From Billgrantia aerodenitrificans (lineage in GTDB: Bacteria > Pseudomonadota > Gammaproteobacteria > Pseudomonadales > Halomonadaceae), in NCBI RefSeq assembly GCF_021404405.1, contig NZ_JABFTV010000013.1, positions 1 through 64,000 of the forward strand: a DNA stretch of 64,000 nt. Reading direction: 5' to 3'. The notes below the pieces were generated by a model. It was not told the DNA's origin. It saw only the letters and a list, made by a program, of their open reading frames with translations, and ran no database searches. Within the stretch, counting starts at the first letter, position 1; every line of letters begins with the position of its first letter. The translations under genes were made by a program, and so were the position numbers. This document shows positions 41,902 to 50,588 of this stretch, piece by piece.

Positions 41902-43008
41902 TCATCGACTGTGCTCCCGGAACCAGCGCATGAAGGCGATCCAGCCTGCCGCGAGGAGAATCAGCATCAGGCCGATACCCAATACCTGCGGATAGCTGTA
42001 GACCTGCCAGGCGTCGAACAGCAAGCGCAGCACCAGGAAAATCGCCACGATGTGAAAAATGAACGCCCGCAGGGCGTCCGTGCCGATCACGGTCAGCGGC
42101 TTGAGCCACCGCGCTGCCGACCGGCCACCCAACAGACACAGCGCCAGGATGATCAAGGCCCCGCCGACGCTGAACAGCATGAAGGGCACCTCAGGGGGAT
42201 GCTTACCGGCGTTCCAGGCCACCGCCAGCAGCGCTTCGTCGAGCTCGGGCAGAGAGAGCGCCACGAACCCCAGCAGGAATACCGCTCCCACTCCTGCCAG
42301 AGCGGCGACCAAGCGCCGTCTGGTCGAGGGCTCGCCGTAACAGCGCAGAATGGCCTCGCCGATCAACAGACCCAGCATGACCAGCGGCAGCCGTGCCAGC
42401 TGCCCCCAGGTGTAGTGGTCGGCGTCCTCCACCAGCAGCGCCTTGAGAATCACGCTGTCCCAGAAGTGAAAATGACGTTCGAGCATCACCGACAGCACGC
42501 CGATAACAACCGGCGCCAGCAAACGCGACCACAGCGGCATGCGACACCACAGCGGCAGGGTCCAGGGAATCCACAGCAGCGCCAGCGCATAGAAGCCGAG
42601 GATTTCCACCCAGATGGCGAAGCGCTGATAGAGCAGCGCATCGACGATGTCCTGGGTGGTGAACATCGGCAGCATCTCGACGATGGTCAGCGCCTTGTAC
42701 CAGAACAGCACTTCCAGCCCACGTAGCATCAGCTTGAGCCTGCGCTGCGGCCAGTCGGCCGCTCCCGTCTTGGGCAGGAAAGCCACCGCCAAAGCGATGC
42801 CGAACACTATGATGAACAGCGAGGAAGAGAATTTGGTGATGAGGTGGATCGGCACCATGCCCCAGTCGGGCACCTGGCGAATGCCGAGCAGGCCACTCAC
42901 TGCGTGGCTGAGAATCATCAAGGCGATGGCGATGCCGCGGGCGAGGTCGATGGCATCCACCCGGGGGGACAAGGCCGGCAGCTGCGGCGGCTGGTTGAGC
43001 CTGATCAT
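41902..43008 (-). CDS. Multi-pass acyltransferase-like membrane protein
   Basis: 368 residues from the ATG at 43008, preceded by AGGAA. About 10 hydrophobic segments. RVDAIDLARGIAIALMILSH at about 15-34 is the R-D-RG-H pattern shared by membrane acyltransferases of the DUF1624/OpgC/acyltransferase-3 type, with ALRAFIFHIVAIFLV near the C-terminus. It probably transfers acyl groups to envelope glycans, but the acceptor is unknown. Lies between a small lipoprotein gene and a periplasmic serine hydrolase, all leftward. Confidence 0.65.
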   Translation of the reverse strand: MIRLNQPPQLPALSPRVDAIDLARGIAIALMILSHAVSGLLGIRQVPDWGMVPIHLITKFSSSLFIIVFGIALAVAFLPKTGAADWPQRRLKLMLRGLEVLFWYKALTIVEMLPMFTTQDIVDALLYQRFAIWVEILGFYALALLWIPWTLPLWCRMPLWSRLLAPVVIGVLSVMLERHFHFWDSVILKALLVEDADHYTWGQLARLPLVMLGLLIGEAILRCYGEPSTRRRLVAALAGVGAVFLLGFVALSLPELDEALLAVAWNAGKHPPEVPFMLFSVGGALIILALCLLGGRSAARWLKPLTVIGTDALRAFIFHIVAIFLVLRLLFDAWQVYSYPQVLGIGLMLILLAAGWIAFMRWFREHSR

Positions 43009-43061
43009 GGCGATTCCTAGATGATGTGCTTCCCTGATGCCACCGCCCCACCCGCCATGGC

Positions 43062-43415
43062 CTACTGACCTGCGACTGGCTCGACGCTCTCCAGCGTCAA
43101 ACGACGCCCTTCCGTGGCAGAGTACTCGAAATTGCCGACGACGCGCACCGTTTCCCCAAGGTGAGGCGCGATCTCCTCGTGAGGAAATATTTCGACCCGG
43201 TTCAGATCTTCGTCCTCGATCCAGTAATGCAGCGGATCCTCGAAGTGCCGCACCACGCCTTGGGTACGCACCCTGGCGCCATCGAGCTGCTCGGCCTGGT
43301 TGACCAACACCGGCAGGGTGACCTCGCGCAGTTCGTCCGACGGATCCGAGCAGGCCGTGAGGCCAGCCAGCATCAGCCCTGCGACGATTCCCCGACGCTG
43401 CCGTTTCGCGTTCAT
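43062..43415 (-). CDS. Small lipoprotein with OB-like domain
   Basis: 117 residues from the ATG at 43415, preceded by AAGGAC. The signal region ends in LAGLTAC, a good lipobox, so it is likely anchored in a membrane. The rest (QLDGARVRTQGVVRHFEDP, RVEIFPHEEIAPHLGETVRV, NFEYSATEGRRLTLESVEPV) has the strand pattern of OB-fold proteins that test a value 'V-x-G-x-V'. Function not known. Leftward with the acyltransferase-like gene, 53 bases apart. Confidence 0.65.
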   Translation of the reverse strand: MNAKRQRRGIVAGLMLAGLTACSDPSDELREVTLPVLVNQAEQLDGARVRTQGVVRHFEDPLHYWIEDEDLNRVEIFPHEEIAPHLGETVRVVGNFEYSATEGRRLTLESVEPVAGQ

Positions 43416-43524
43416 GTCCTTGATCCTTCGCTCCTTCAAAAGCACTGCACAGACAGAAGTACTGCACAAATATGTCCGCTACATACCGCTCCGCCGCCGG
43501 CCCGGAGGTCGGCGACAGCATCCA

Positions 43525-44175
43525 TCAACGTGGAATGACGAGCGTCAGCCCCGGCCACACGAGATCGGGATTCTCGAGCACGTGCCGGTTGGCCTCGTGC
43601 AGCTCCTGCCAGCGCTGGGAGCTACCGTAGAAGCGCCCGGCGATGCTGATCAGGGTATCGCCACGGCGCACTTGGTAAAGGTTGGCATCCAGCGCACGCG
43701 CCACCAGCCGCTGATCTCGCTCGAGCTCCTCGACCAGCTCGTCGATGCTCTCCAGCAGGGCTTCATCGCGCCCTCCGGCTCGCATCAGCTCAGCACGAGT
43801 CGAACGAATCGCACCCATGGTCACGCTGGCCGAGCGCAAGGCGCCGTCGAGGTCGATCTCACCGCCCTCTTCCGCCGGCAGGCGTGCGCGTAGCGCGGCA
43901 ATTTCCCGCTGCGCCGCACGCAGCTGGCGCTCGCGCTCTTCCAGCTGTTCGGCCAGCGCGGCAGCATCCTGCCCGGCAGTGTCATCCGCGGTTTCGGCGG
44001 CGATTGCCTCATCGGCAGCCTCCTCGACCTGCTCTTCCGCGTCGGTTTCCGCCGCTTCATCCTGCTGCGCGTGAACGGTCTGGCCGAGCGTCAGCACCAG
44101 CAAGGCCACCAGCAACAGCCCGGCGAACGGCCAATGCCGGGAACCCTCCCCGCGTGTCTCTTTCGCTTCTTTCAT
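43525..44175 (-). CDS. LysM domain protein with N-terminal anchor and coiled coil
   Basis: 216 residues. A hydrophobic N-terminal segment (about 16-36) may be a signal or anchor, followed by an Ala/Glu-rich stretch with heptad-like pattern (about 38-150). A single LysM domain covers about 165-216: YQVRRGDTLISIAGRFYGSS, then WPGLTLVIPR. LysM binds peptidoglycan, so the protein probably acts at the cell wall. The domain order resembles FimV-like assembly proteins, but at this length that is only suggestive. Confidence 0.78.
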   Translation of the reverse strand: MKEAKETRGEGSRHWPFAGLLLVALLVLTLGQTVHAQQDEAAETDAEEQVEEAADEAIAAETADDTAGQDAAALAEQLEERERQLRAAQREIAALRARLPAEEGGEIDLDGALRSASVTMGAIRSTRAELMRAGGRDEALLESIDELVEELERDQRLVARALDANLYQVRRGDTLISIAGRFYGSSQRWQELHEANRHVLENPDLVWPGLTLVIPR

Positions 44176-44363
44176 GACCCAACCTCTCTGCTGTTCTTGT
44201 GATTTCGACCGACGCCATCGTCAAGCCATCGGCACTCAAGAGGAGCCCGGCAAGCTCGCAAGCCCGCCCACATGAACAGTATGGCCAGAGTGGGCCATTC
44301 ATGCCCGCTTGCTAATCAACGCAACGCAATATGCAAATTTCTTGCGCTTTCATTTTTTATGTA

Positions 44364-44375
44364 CAAATATATTTG
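44364..44375. promoter_or_regulatory. 12-bp AT-rich palindrome before amino acid ABC operon
   Basis: CAAATATATTTG is fully self-complementary, about 90 bases upstream of the binding-protein start in a 290-base intergenic region that holds no other gene. It is a candidate operator for the RpiR regulator encoded as the last gene of this operon. The assignment is inferred. Confidence 0.45.
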
Positions 44376-44465
44376 CAGACAAGGTTCGCATGCACTGCTT
44401 CTGCTCGAACCTTGTTCCACAAGCAGCGCAACAATGCTCAACAACAATGCCAACGAGGAAGCATG

Positions 44466-45203
44466 ATGAAAACGCAGATTCTGTATGCCGCCATGGGGGT
44501 CAGCCTTGCCCTTGCCCCTACTGCCTTTGCCGACAAGCTGATCGTAGCTACCGATACCGCCTTCGTTCCCTTCGAGTTCATGAAAGACGGCGAATACGTC
44601 GGATTCGACATTGACATGTGGAGGGCCATCGCCGAGGAAAACGGCTGGGAGTATGAGCTAAGGCCGATGGACTTTTCCGGCATCATCCCAGCGCTTCAGA
44701 CCAATCAGGTCGACGTGGCGCTGGCCGGCATCACCATCCGCCCGGACCGTCAGGAGGTGATCGACTTTTCGGATGGCTACTACGATAGCGGCTTCACCCT
44801 GATGGTCCCCGTGGACAGCGACATCGAGAATACCGACGATCTGGCCGGCCGTACTCTGGCGCTGCGCATGGGTACCTCGGCAGCCGATTACGCCCAGGAA
44901 CACTTCACCGAGACAGAACTTAGGCTGCTGCCCAATATCGACAACGCCTATCTGGAGCTACGCACCGGTCGCGTCGATGCCGCCATGCACGACACGCCCA
45001 ACGTGCTTTACTACATCGCCACTGCAGGAGACGGTCAGGTGAAAGCCGTCGGGGAGCAGATGATGGCCCATGAATACGGCATCGGCTTCCCCAAAGGCAG
45101 CCCTTTGGTGGAAGACGTGAATGCCACTCTGGCCACCATGCGTGAGGACGGTCGTTACGACGATATCTACGAGACCTGGTTCGGCACCCGCCCCAACCAA
45201 TGA
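44466..45203 (+). CDS. Polar amino acid ABC transporter substrate-binding protein (GlnH-like)
   Basis: 245 residues from the ATG at 44466, 5 bases after GAGGAA; the ATG at 44463 is only 2 bases away from it. A signal peptide ends near residue 22 (AFA/DK). LIVATDTAFVPFEFMKDGEY, VGFDIDMWRAIAEE, VDVALAGITIRPDRQEVIDF and a C-terminal YDDIYETWFG are the usual family-3 binding-protein motifs. Closest in style to glutamine-binding proteins, but the ligand may differ given the C45 hydrolase in the operon. Confidence 0.92.
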   Translation: MKTQILYAAMGVSLALAPTAFADKLIVATDTAFVPFEFMKDGEYVGFDIDMWRAIAEENGWEYELRPMDFSGIIPALQTNQVDVALAGITIRPDRQEVIDFSDGYYDSGFTLMVPVDSDIENTDDLAGRTLALRMGTSAADYAQEHFTETELRLLPNIDNAYLELRTGRVDAAMHDTPNVLYYIATAGDGQVKAVGEQMMAHEYGIGFPKGSPLVEDVNATLATMREDGRYDDIYETWFGTRPNQ

Positions 45204-45249
45204 GTCGAGTATCTGCACCCCTCATCCCTGACGAATCTCGAGGTTCCCA

Positions 45250-45906
45250 ATGAATACGGATTGGTCCGTCATCGTCACCTTCATGCCTCAGCTGCTCAAA
45301 GGTGCACAGATGACGATCTTCATCACCGTAGTGGGGCTGTGCGGCGGCATGGCGGTAGGCGCCATCGCAGGCCTTATGCGCGCCTACGGCAATTGGCTGC
45401 TCAACTACACGGCGATGGTCTACATCGAGGTGATTCGCGGCACACCCATCGTGGTGCAGGTAATGTTTCTCTACTTTGCGTTGCCGGTGCTGGCGAGCAT
45501 TCGCATCGACCCGCTCACCGCTGCCATGATCGCCATCGTAATCAATGCGGGAGCCTACATTGCCGAGATCGTCAGGGGTTCCCTGCAATCAATCAGTCGT
45601 GGCCTCGCCGAGGCCGGACTGGCTCTCGGCCTGCCCCGCTGGAAGGTGTTGCTTTATATCGTCGGGCCACTCGCCTTTCGGCGGTTGATTCCACCTCTTG
45701 GCAACCAGTTCATCATCAGCCTCAAGGACACCTCGTTGTTCATCGTGATCGGCGTCGGTGAGCTGACACGAACCGGGCAGGAAATCATGGCGGCCAATTT
45801 CCGTGCCGTGGAGATCTGGAGCGCCATCGCCATCATGTATCTCATCATGACCGGAAGCCTGACCCTAATGCTGCGCTTCATCGAGAGAAGGATGAAGATT
45901 CTATGA
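45250..45906 (+). CDS. Polar amino acid ABC transporter permease (GlnP-like)
   Basis: 218 residues, usual HisM/GlnP size. YIEVIRGTPIVVQVMFLYFA and the cytoplasmic EAA loop GLAEAGLALGLPRWKVLLYI, which contacts the ATPase, are present. Five hydrophobic segments. It starts 46 bases after the binding protein and overlaps the ATPase gene by 4 bases. Only one permease is encoded, so a homodimer is expected. Confidence 0.94.
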   Translation: MNTDWSVIVTFMPQLLKGAQMTIFITVVGLCGGMAVGAIAGLMRAYGNWLLNYTAMVYIEVIRGTPIVVQVMFLYFALPVLASIRIDPLTAAMIAIVINAGAYIAEIVRGSLQSISRGLAEAGLALGLPRWKVLLYIVGPLAFRRLIPPLGNQFIISLKDTSLFIVIGVGELTRTGQEIMAANFRAVEIWSAIAIMYLIMTGSLTLMLRFIERRMKIL

Positions 45907-46631
45907 GCATCATCGAATTCAGAAACGTATCCAAGCACTTCGGTTCGCTCAAGGTGCTCGATGAGGTTGACCTTACCATCGACCGCGGCGAAGTGGTCGT
46001 GTTGATTGGTCCTTCGGGATCGGGAAAATCGACGCTGCTGCGCTGTATCAACGGGCTGGAAATGATCACCGGCGGAGACTTGGTGGTGGATGACCTCAGC
46101 GTGCTGGCAGGTAACGCTCGGCTGAGAGAGATTCGTCAGGAAGCCGGCATGGTATTTCAGCAATTCAACCTTTTTCCGCAGCTGACCGCCGTGGAGAACG
46201 TCGCTTTCGGCCCCAGGCACGTACGCGGCATGAGCCGAACTCAAGCACGGGCACAAGCGTTGGCGCTGCTCGACAAAGTGGGTCTGAAAGCTCAAGCCGA
46301 GCAATATCCCGACTCACTCTCCGGTGGGCAGCAGCAGCGTGTTGCCATCGCCCGGGCGCTGGCCGTCAAACCCAAGGTGATGCTCTTTGATGAGCCGACT
46401 TCGGCGCTCGACCCCGAGCTGAAACAGGAGGTGCTCAACGTGATGCGCACACTCGCAGAAGAGGGGATGACCATGGTGGTAGTGACCCATGAGATGTCCT
46501 TCGCCAGGCAGGTGGGCTCACGCCTGATATTCATGGAACACGGCAAGATCGCCGTCGACGGAGACCCGCGAGAGATGATCTCGGCTCCCACCAACCCCAG
46601 GCTCAAGGACTTTCTCAGACATGTACATTGA
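45903..46631 (+). CDS. Polar amino acid ABC transporter ATP-binding protein (GlnQ-like)
   Basis: 242 residues. Walker A IGPSGSGKSTLLRC at about 34-47, signature LSGGQQQRVAIARALA at about 135-150, Walker B VMLFDEPTSALDP and the switch His in VVVTHEM. Coupled to the permease by an ATGA overlap and to the downstream hydrolase by an 11-base overlap. Supplies ATP for import. Confidence 0.96.
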   Translation: MSIIEFRNVSKHFGSLKVLDEVDLTIDRGEVVVLIGPSGSGKSTLLRCINGLEMITGGDLVVDDLSVLAGNARLREIRQEAGMVFQQFNLFPQLTAVENVAFGPRHVRGMSRTQARAQALALLDKVGLKAQAEQYPDSLSGGQQQRVAIARALAVKPKVMLFDEPTSALDPELKQEVLNVMRTLAEEGMTMVVVTHEMSFARQVGSRLIFMEHGKIAVDGDPREMISAPTNPRLKDFLRHVH

Positions 46632-47676
46632 CCCGCCGAACGGCACGGAGCGCCGAGCCGGGCTGGGATGCCTGCGCGCTAGCGGCAATCACCGGCAGTT
46701 GGGTTATGCACTGGGGCAGGCCGGACACCGTGCCGTGCATGACAAGCTGCTGTCCAGCGAGCTGTGGCAAGACATCACCCATCCCCGTCACGATGCTGCG
46801 GTCGCTCGCATGCTGGCATGCTGCAGGAGCCGTTTCCCCTGGGTGCTCGAAGAGCTCGAAGGCCTGGCCGAGGGGCTCGAACTGCCCTTTCTGCAGGTTT
46901 TCGCATGGAACAGCCGAGGAGACTTGCTCACTCACTGTCCGGACGGATGCACTACCGTCGTCCTTCCTGGCCACGAGCCCTGCATCGCACACAACGAAGA
47001 TGGGCTCCCTTGCTTCGACGGCGACGTCTTCGTGGCTCAGCTGTCGCCGGTCGGCCAGCCGAGCTTCATGGCTTGCTGCTATCCAGGCTCACTGCCAGGT
47101 CATACCTTCGCCCTTACCGAGTTAGGCATCGTTCAGGCCGTCAACAACCTGCGCTTCGATGGCGTAGTACCCGCGATACCCCGCATGGTGCTGGGCCGCG
47201 CCATGCTGGCCGAACCCACACTTGACGCCATTCTCAGCCTGCTCGCTGAGGCACCGGCCAGCGGGGGATTTCATTTCACGTTGGCCCAGCAGGGCGAGCG
47301 CAGGCTCTACAGCGTAGAAATAGGAAGCGGCCAATTATCCATCAAAGTCATCGACAACGCCTATGTGCACGCCAACCATGCGCTGCACCATCCACGAGCT
47401 GAGGACGGTCAGACGATCACCCGCTCCTCTCGCGACCGCCAGCAGCGAGGCGACGAACTGATTGCATCGACGCAGCTAGACCCCCTACGCATCTTGCGAG
47501 ATACCGGGGGCAACGGGTTGCCCATCTATCGTCGTGCGCCAGACGACCCCGATCACGAGAATACCCTTGCGACTGGCGTGTTCCGCCTGCTTAATGACGG
47601 CGTTCAATGGGAGATACACCCACCTGGCCATAGCGAGCCCTTTCATGGCAGCAGACACACCCTCTTTGACGGATAA
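46621..47676 (+). CDS. C45 family Ntn hydrolase (acyl-CoA:6-APA acyltransferase-like)
   Basis: 351 residues. The family features are FAWNSRGDLLTHCPDGC, with Cys110 followed by TTVV as the probable N-terminal nucleophile after self-cleavage, then IAHNEDG, GHTFALTELGIVQAVNNLRF, and a C-terminal segment in which His and acidic residues are conserved. C45 enzymes cut or form amide bonds in acylated amines and peptides. It starts inside the ATPase gene, so it is co-translated with an amino acid importer. It may release an amino acid from an imported amide; substrate unknown. Confidence 0.85.
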   Translation: MYIDPPNGTERRAGLGCLRASGNHRQLGYALGQAGHRAVHDKLLSSELWQDITHPRHDAAVARMLACCRSRFPWVLEELEGLAEGLELPFLQVFAWNSRGDLLTHCPDGCTTVVLPGHEPCIAHNEDGLPCFDGDVFVAQLSPVGQPSFMACCYPGSLPGHTFALTELGIVQAVNNLRFDGVVPAIPRMVLGRAMLAEPTLDAILSLLAEAPASGGFHFTLAQQGERRLYSVEIGSGQLSIKVIDNAYVHANHALHHPRAEDGQTITRSSRDRQQRGDELIASTQLDPLRILRDTGGNGLPIYRRAPDDPDHENTLATGVFRLLNDGVQWEIHPPGHSEPFHGSRHTLFDG

Positions 47677-48571
47677 CGAACGCGCCCCATCCGACCTCGA
47701 GTCGCTCCGAGCCCTCTCCCTAGCCATCGCCCGAGGCGAAAGTGACCGACACCTGGGACCCAAGGCTCAGGAGGTGCTTTCGCGACTGATCGAACTGCGC
47801 GGCGACCCGGCGCTGCTCTCCATCTCCGCGCTGGCCGAGAAGCTCGAAGTCAATCCCTCGACGATTTCCCGGCTGGCCAGATCGCTCGGTTATACTCGCT
47901 TCGGAGAGCTCCAGCGCATCCTTCTCAGCGACTCGCTGACCCCGCCCCATTCGTTCTACCGCCAGCATGCCAGCGTTGCCCTGGCCGCGGACAAGAGCGA
48001 TCTGCTGAATCAGGCTCGCCAGCTTGCCGGCGAGCAGTGCCGCAATATAGAGCGCTTGCTGGACAACCTGCGCAGCGACGAACTGGAAGCCTTTGCCAAC
48101 GCCGTGATGAATGCAGCCCGCGTTCGCTTGTACGGCGTGCGTCAGTTCCATGCCTTCGCCAGCTTTCTGGCCTACGGCCTGGGAATGCTGCGCTCCGACG
48201 TCAGTCTGCTCAGCGACAGCGGTCACGGCATTGCCGAGGGTCTGGCCGGCATGGGTACCGACGACGTGCTGATCGCCGCTAGCTGCAAACCCTACACACG
48301 TGAAGTGGTGAACGTCTGCAAGGCGGCCCGCAACCACGGCATCCGGGTCCTAGTGGTCACGGACATGTCCAACTCCCCGCTTGTACGCCACTCCGAACAG
48401 GCCCTGCTGGTACCTCACGAAACCAGCTTCATCTCGAACAGCATGGTGGCTTTCCTGAGTGCTGTGGAATGTCTGGTCAATACGTGCGCCACGCTATCGG
48501 GTGAAACGGCTGCCGAGGCGCTGTCACGCCGTGATCGCTTCATCGACGAGCTGAAAATCGAGATGCGTTGA
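47645..48571 (+). CDS. MurR/RpiR family transcriptional regulator (second in window)
   Basis: 308 residues from the ATG at 47645, which lies 32 bases inside the end of the hydrolase gene. HTH_6 at about 45-95 includes ISALAEKLEVNPSTISRLAR. The SIS domain at about 150-275 has VRLYGVRQFHAFASFLAYGL and GIRVLVVTDMSNSPL. As the last gene of the ABC-hydrolase operon it probably controls that operon. It differs clearly from the RpiR regulator at 787-1635, so the two are paralogues of distinct specificity. Confidence 0.9.
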   Translation: MAADTPSLTDNERAPSDLESLRALSLAIARGESDRHLGPKAQEVLSRLIELRGDPALLSISALAEKLEVNPSTISRLARSLGYTRFGELQRILLSDSLTPPHSFYRQHASVALAADKSDLLNQARQLAGEQCRNIERLLDNLRSDELEAFANAVMNAARVRLYGVRQFHAFASFLAYGLGMLRSDVSLLSDSGHGIAEGLAGMGTDDVLIAASCKPYTREVVNVCKAARNHGIRVLVVTDMSNSPLVRHSEQALLVPHETSFISNSMVAFLSAVECLVNTCATLSGETAAEALSRRDRFIDELKIEMR

Positions 48572-48654
48572 TCTCTTGTGCCCCTTGGCTTGGAACTCGA
48601 TGCCTGGCACGGCATCATGTGGCCCGTGAAAAATTCATTCATCCTGGGGTCACA

Positions 48655-49059
48655 ATGAGAATCGTGTTGCGCTACTTCTTTCGCGGCGTACGGCTGGTGC
48701 TGTCGCCGGTCATGCTGATCGCCGAAAAGCTCTCCACGCCGCAGAGCGTCGAACGCAGCGAACAGGAGCAGGCTGAGGTCGACGAGGCGTGCCGCCAGCT
48801 GGCGCTGTATCAGTTTCGCTCCTGCCCGTTCTGCATCAAGGTGCGCAAGGAGATGGCACGGCTGGGCCTGAAGATCGAGGTCCGCGATGCCCAGCTCGAC
48901 CCGGATCGTCGCCTTGAGCTGGAAGAAGGCGGTGGCAAGGTCAAGGTTCCGTGCCTGCTGATCGAGCATGACGATGGCCGCCATGAGTGGCTGTACGAGT
49001 CCAACGCCATCAACGCCTGGCTGCACCGGCGCTTCGGTGCTGATGCTCAAACGAGCTGA
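48655..49059 (+). CDS. Glutaredoxin-like protein (GST N-terminal domain)
   Basis: 134 residues from the ATG at 48655. A hydrophobic, basic N-terminus (about 1-25) precedes a thioredoxin-fold domain with Cys57-Pro-Phe-Cys60 (RSCPFCIKVRKEM), VKVPCLLIEHDDG with the cis-Pro, and ESNAINAWLHRRF. The active site is the dithiol glutaredoxin type. The N-terminal helix might tether it to the inner membrane. The end overlaps the convergent PH-domain gene by 13 bases. Confidence 0.85.
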   Translation: MRIVLRYFFRGVRLVLSPVMLIAEKLSTPQSVERSEQEQAEVDEACRQLALYQFRSCPFCIKVRKEMARLGLKIEVRDAQLDPDRRLELEEGGGKVKVPCLLIEHDDGRHEWLYESNAINAWLHRRFGADAQTS

Positions 49060-50588
49060 GCGCTCTCGGCGGTGAACAGCAGCGTATCGGCCAGGCGGCG
49101 GGCATCGTCCTCCTTCAGATAGGGCAGGGTCTGGCGACCGTTGGCCAGCTCCAGGTGCAGGGTGGCAACGCCGCGCCGGCGTTGCAGCCAGCTCTGCTGA
49201 AGCCGCAGCGAGATGAGATGCTGCATGGGAAAGATGCCGGTGCGCTGGCCCACCACCCCGCGCCGAACGCGCAAGAAGCCCTGCTCTTGAGCCCAGCCGG
49301 TCGCGATCCAGCGCCAGTGGGCCAACACGGCGGCCAACAGCGGCAGCACCGCGGCCAAGCCGCTCCAGGCAGGCCATGAGAGCTCGAGCGGTATCAACAC
49401 GCCCAGCACCAGTACCGCCCCACCGGCGAGCAGCAACAGGTAACGCAGGAACAGCACCCGCCGATAGCTGGGGTCGACACGCCGCAGCGGTTGCCCGGCA
49501 GCACCCTGTCTTGAATCGCTCTGCCTTGAATAGGTCTGCCAGAAATGGGCCGTCAGCGCCGCCCCCTGCGCCTCGCTGAGCCCCGGCACCAGGAAGCGGC
49601 GCGACTCCCCCGCATCGCCGCCCAGTGCACCGTACTGATGACACACCAGATAGCCACGCCCGAGCAGCCGGCCGAGCCCCGTCTGTACCCACTCCACCAC
49701 CTGCAGCCGCGCCAGGCTCAGGGTCTGCTCCTGGCGATGAAACAGGCCGCTGCGCTGGATCTGTCGCTCGCCGGCGTCGAGCAGCACGAAACCGTGAAAG
49801 CGCCACCAGGCCGCCAGAATGGCCAACAATGCCAGTAATGTCAGCGCCGCCAAGAGTCCCACGAGGACCGCCAGCAGCGGCGAACCCGGCATCCAGGTGT
49901 CGAGATCTAGCTGCGGCAGCCGGTCGTGCAGCCAGCGCTCGAGCGGGCGCACCAGCGGCGACAGCATCGCCGCGATGAGATAGATCGAACGGCTGGCCAG
50001 ACCATGAAGCACGATGGCCTTGCCACTGATGGCAAAGCACGGCACGACCTGTCTCTCCGCCGCCGGGGCGGACTCGGACGCTACGCCCGGCCACTGCTCG
50101 GGCGGCCGCAGCTCCCTTTCGAGCGCTTCCGCCCGTTCGCGGCGAATGCCCGGCAAGGCGATGCGCGAGGCTTCGCCGGCCAGCGTTTCCACTTCCCACA
50201 GCACCAGGCCGAAGGGGCGCATGTAGACCGGCTGGCGAATGACGATGCTCTGCACGTGGCGTGCCGCCACCTTGAACTCGCGATGCTCCAACAATCCCTT
50301 CTGCACGATCAGCACATCGCCGTCGCAGCAGTAGCGAAAGCGGCGGTAGTAGAGCAGGCTGATCAGCACTGCCAAGATGAGTAGCACCGCCCCACCCAGC
50401 GCCAGCTCACGCAGGCCCAGGCGCTCCACCAGTGCCAGGCCGGCCCCGGCGCCGAGTACCAGCGGCATGTGCTGGCGCAGCAGCGACGCACTGCCGCTGA
50501 GCAGCAGCAGGAGTACTGCCCAAGGTGAAAGACGCTGCCACTTCAACTCTCCGCCCTGCCTTTCGCCGAGTGGCGACGCTTCGCTCAT
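49047..50588 (-). CDS. Bacterial PH-domain membrane protein (YdbT-like)
   Basis: 513 residues. Hydrophobic pairs near 20-80, 200-265 and 390-425 alternate with bPH2 domains; each PH domain follows a membrane hairpin, e.g. YYRRFRYCCDGDVLIVQKGL (about 80-99) and RSGLFHRQEQTLSLARLQVV (about 285-304). B. subtilis YdbT has the same plan and, with YdbS, gives resistance to an antimicrobial cyclic peptide. Its start overlaps the smaller PH gene's stop by 4 bases. Role in this organism unknown. Confidence 0.85.
   Translation of the reverse strand: MSEASPLGERQGGELKWQRLSPWAVLLLLLSGSASLLRQHMPLVLGAGAGLALVERLGLRELALGGAVLLILAVLISLLYYRRFRYCCDGDVLIVQKGLLEHREFKVAARHVQSIVIRQPVYMRPFGLVLWEVETLAGEASRIALPGIRRERAEALERELRPPEQWPGVASESAPAAERQVVPCFAISGKAIVLHGLASRSIYLIAAMLSPLVRPLERWLHDRLPQLDLDTWMPGSPLLAVLVGLLAALTLLALLAILAAWWRFHGFVLLDAGERQIQRSGLFHRQEQTLSLARLQVVEWVQTGLGRLLGRGYLVCHQYGALGGDAGESRRFLVPGLSEAQGAALTAHFWQTYSRQSDSRQGAAGQPLRRVDPSYRRVLFLRYLLLLAGGAVLVLGVLIPLELSWPAWSGLAAVLPLLAAVLAHWRWIATGWAQEQGFLRVRRGVVGQRTGIFPMQHLISLRLQQSWLQRRRGVATLHLELANGRQTLPYLKEDDARRLADTLLFTAESAQLV

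Noticed and set aside
48415..50199. Leftward open frame of about 594 codons across the glutaredoxin-like and PH-domain genes
   Set aside because: Spans two genes on opposite strands and yields Arg/Ala-rich sequence with no recognisable fold.
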